Shown here: piece by piece, positions 5,935-8,024 of the stretch | Position numbering within the stretch: the first letter of the stretch is position 1 | How the letters are laid out: every line of letters begins with the position of its first letter | Assembly (NCBI GenBank): GCA_023228995.1 | Contig: JALOAD010000091.1 | Coordinates: 1 to 8,024, forward strand | Length of the DNA: 8,024 nt | Reading direction: 5' to 3' | DNA from: Candidatus Muiribacterium halophilum | GTDB taxonomy: Bacteria; Muiribacteriota; Muiribacteriia; Muiribacteriales; Muiribacteriaceae | Notes under the pieces: generated by a model | What the model was told of the DNA's origin: nothing | Seen by the model: only the letters and a program-made list of their open reading frames with translations | Database searches by the model: none | Made by a program: the position numbers and the translations under genes

Positions 5935-6588
5935 TTATTCATCCAACTCAAAATTATGAATAAAACCAACAGATTTCAATTTTTTAATTATTTCATCTTT
6001 ATTAAAATTAATAATTCTTCCTTTATCATCCATTTTAGGATAAAAATTACCTTCTCCACCTTCTACGATACCTGTTTTTTCAATTAAATTAATAATATTT
6101 GTCGGTAATTCTATATCATCAGATGGATTACCATTAGTTAAATAAAAACAAAAAATATCATCCTGTATATAAAAAGAATATTTCTGATTATTTGTCATTT
6201 TTGACAAAAATACAGGTCTATATTTTTCTCTATCATTAAAATATTCATATTCTATCATATGATTAAAACCAATTCTTCTTAATTCTGTTACAAAATTATT
6301 CTTTTGTTCTATTTCTTCTATTGTTCTTTCTTGTAAAAATGTTTTAAAATTATTAACATATTTTACATCTGGTATAATAAAAACACAATGACCAACGTGA
6401 ATTAAACCTATATTTTCTATTATTTTTATAATTTCATCTGAAATGTTAATTTCAGTAGAATCATCACCAACGAAGAAATGAAAAGTATAATTTGATGCAT
6501 TATTAGGTATTCTTATACCAGATAATTTATCTGCTAATATTTCACTAGTAGTAAATGAAATTTTGTCTATGTTTGTTTCTTTTTTCAT
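5935..6588 (-). CDS. Unknown protein made of two related halves
   Basis: 217 aa, no recognised family. Residues about 33-116 and 136-215 follow the same plan: a strand pair (NYTFHFFVGDDSTEI / KYSFYIQDDIFCFYL), a helix with IIKIIENIGLI / IINLIEKTGIV, a second strand block with a DVK/DDK turn, and a helix ending LRRIGFNHMIEYE / LKSVGFIHNFELD. This points to an internal duplication. The gene is notably AT-rich. The ATG at 6588 is preceded by an A-rich run (AAATAAAAAAAAATAAT) and no Shine-Dalgarno site. It has 70 bases of non-coding DNA upstream, so it may have its own promoter, though none is clear. It has no KLERIL tag and lies inside the inserted segment. Confidence 0.8.
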   Translation of the reverse strand: MKKETNIDKISFTTSEILADKLSGIRIPNNASNYTFHFFVGDDSTEINISDEIIKIIENIGLIHVGHCVFIIPDVKYVNNFKTFLQERTIEEIEQKNNFVTELRRIGFNHMIEYEYFNDREKYRPVFLSKMTNNQKYSFYIQDDIFCFYLTNGNPSDDIELPTNIINLIEKTGIVEGGEGNFYPKMDDKGRIINFNKDEIIKKLKSVGFIHNFELDE

Positions 6589-6658
6589 ATTATTTTTTTT
6601 TATTTAGTAAATGTTGTAAGTTAATCGTTTTAATGTTTAGTAACGGTTGCAAAATCTC

Positions 6659-7533
<875 letters not shown>

Positions 7534-7740
7534 TTAATTAGTATTTGGATTAATATTATCTACAATATAATAGCCTTTATCAATATAATTTGAATCTTTA
7601 TATAATTTATCTATATTTTTTGTGTCTATTTCATATATTATCCAATCAGTGTTTATTTTATCTTTTTTATTTAGATTTTTCCTTTTATCATAATCATATT
7701 TCAAGTCTGCAATCAATTTATGACAATCTTCTGGAACAGA
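7534..7740 (-). pseudogene. 5'-truncated gene at the edge of the inserted segment
   Basis: The open frame reads SVPEDCHKLIADLKYDYDK and on to DTKNIDKLYKDSNYI-DKGYYIVDNINPNTN, stopping at 7534. It has no ATG: upstream, the frame runs into the 68-bp repeat copy and a TAG at 7750-7752. A TTG at 7716 could initiate a 60-aa product, but the coding-like residues PEDCHKL extend beyond it, so the gene has lost its 5' end at the junction at 7739/7740. The remaining part is Lys/Asp/Asn-rich and of unknown function. Confidence 0.6.
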
Positions 7741-7789
7741 ATACCGCTTCTATAATATAATATTCTATGTCTTTATACTTAAATATCAT
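7718..7789 (-). pseudogene. Orphan copy of the first 17 codons of the 5464-5874 gene
   Basis: ATG at 7789 reads MIFKYKDIEYYIIEAVF, identical to the start of the HGGLTY-family gene at 5874. It then departs at the repeat boundary into CSRRLS and a TAA. It overlaps the stop of the zinc-binding gene by 11 bases, so it retains its translation-coupling site and could still be made as a 23-aa peptide. It is the scar of the insertion. Confidence 0.75.
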
Positions 7790-7807
7790 CTATGATTCTA
7801 TTTATTT
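7740..7807. repeat. 68-bp direct repeat, right copy
   Basis: Exact copy of 5825-5892, same orientation. On this side it joins the genuine 3' end of the upstream gene (REKKINRIIDDI) to the start of the next gene, so this copy holds the original upstream junction, while the left copy holds the original downstream gene. Confidence 0.95.
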
Positions 7808-8024
7808 TCTTTTCTCTTTCTATATAATTCTTATATTGTGATTTCTTACCATCGGGTGTTAGTAAGCAAGTGCCACAAATTTTCTCTCCCATTACGATGT
7901 AAAATTCACCACAACAAACATTTTCTTTGTCATCCCAAGAATAATTTCCTGGATTCATACATATATCCCAATCCTGTGTTTCCTTAAACATAAAACCCAT
8001 TTCTAATGACCAGAATTCTTTATC
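7779..8024 (-). CDS. Zinc-ribbon-like phage protein with C-terminal KINRII motif (5' end may lie outside)
   Basis: From ATG 8000 the protein is 73 aa. The frame stays open to the window edge with coding-like residues (DKEFWSLE), so the true start may lie further upstream. Cysteines in NVCCGEFYIVMGEKICGTC (about 28-46 from Met1) form a CC...CxxC arrangement suited to zinc. The C-terminus carries REKKINRII (62-70) and DDI, the recurrent tag. The final codons lie in the 68-bp repeat. Before the insertion this gene would have been directly upstream of, and overlapping, the 5464-5874 gene. Specific function unknown. Confidence 0.7.
   Translation of the reverse strand, partial: DKEFWSLEMGFMFKETQDWDICMNPGNYSWDDKENVCCGEFYIVMGEKICGTCLLTPDGKKSQYKNYIEREKKINRIIDDI

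Overview
The window looks like part of a large, AT-rich bacteriophage genome (or a phage-derived element). It holds a long run of small, tightly packed minus-strand genes, mostly of unknown function. Several resemble conserved phage proteins: a macro-like A1S_2505-type protein, a protein with an HGGLTY/GFDTAHYGD signature, and small zinc-ribbon proteins. No cas, structural or replication gene is visible. Start codons lie in A-rich sequence without Shine-Dalgarno motifs, which suggests a Bacteroidota-like host. TAG is used as an ordinary stop, so there is no sign of stop-codon recoding.

Layout. 1-200 (+) is the 3' end of a frameshifted gene, followed by a strong hairpin at 209-232. 257-490 is CRISPR array 1 (4 repeats, 3 spacers, plus orientation). 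491-960 is heavily disrupted coding sequence, including a cysteine-rich minus-strand gene broken by several indels. 976-5874 (-) is one operon of 13 genes joined by ATGA-type or short overlaps. 5893-7739 is an apparent insertion carrying a 217-aa gene, CRISPR array 2 (9 repeats, 8 spacers, minus orientation), a gene that runs into the array, and a 5'-truncated gene. 7779-8024 (-) is the 3' part of a zinc-binding gene that originally belonged to the same operon.

Three observations stand out. (1) A perfect 68-bp direct repeat (5825-5892 and 7740-7807) brackets the segment carrying array 2. Collapsing the repeat rejoins two operon genes with a normal short overlap, so the array appears to have arrived in, or been moved with, a discrete cassette. 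(2) A short basic/amphipathic motif, R-[EQ]-x-K-[LI]-x-R-I-[LIV], recurs in about ten otherwise unrelated proteins here, usually within the last 15 residues. It looks like a shared tag such as a packaging, localisation or docking signal. (3) Two cas-less arrays share one 36-nt repeat and 30-nt spacers in inverted orientation, so they could use a host or distant phage effector and could support inversion of the intervening DNA.

Several genes (1-200, 491-960, 1797-1983, 4753-5075) are broken by single-base shifts, many at homopolymers. These may be uncorrected sequencing errors, real decay or, at one A7 tract, programmed frameshifting. The sequence alone does not decide this.
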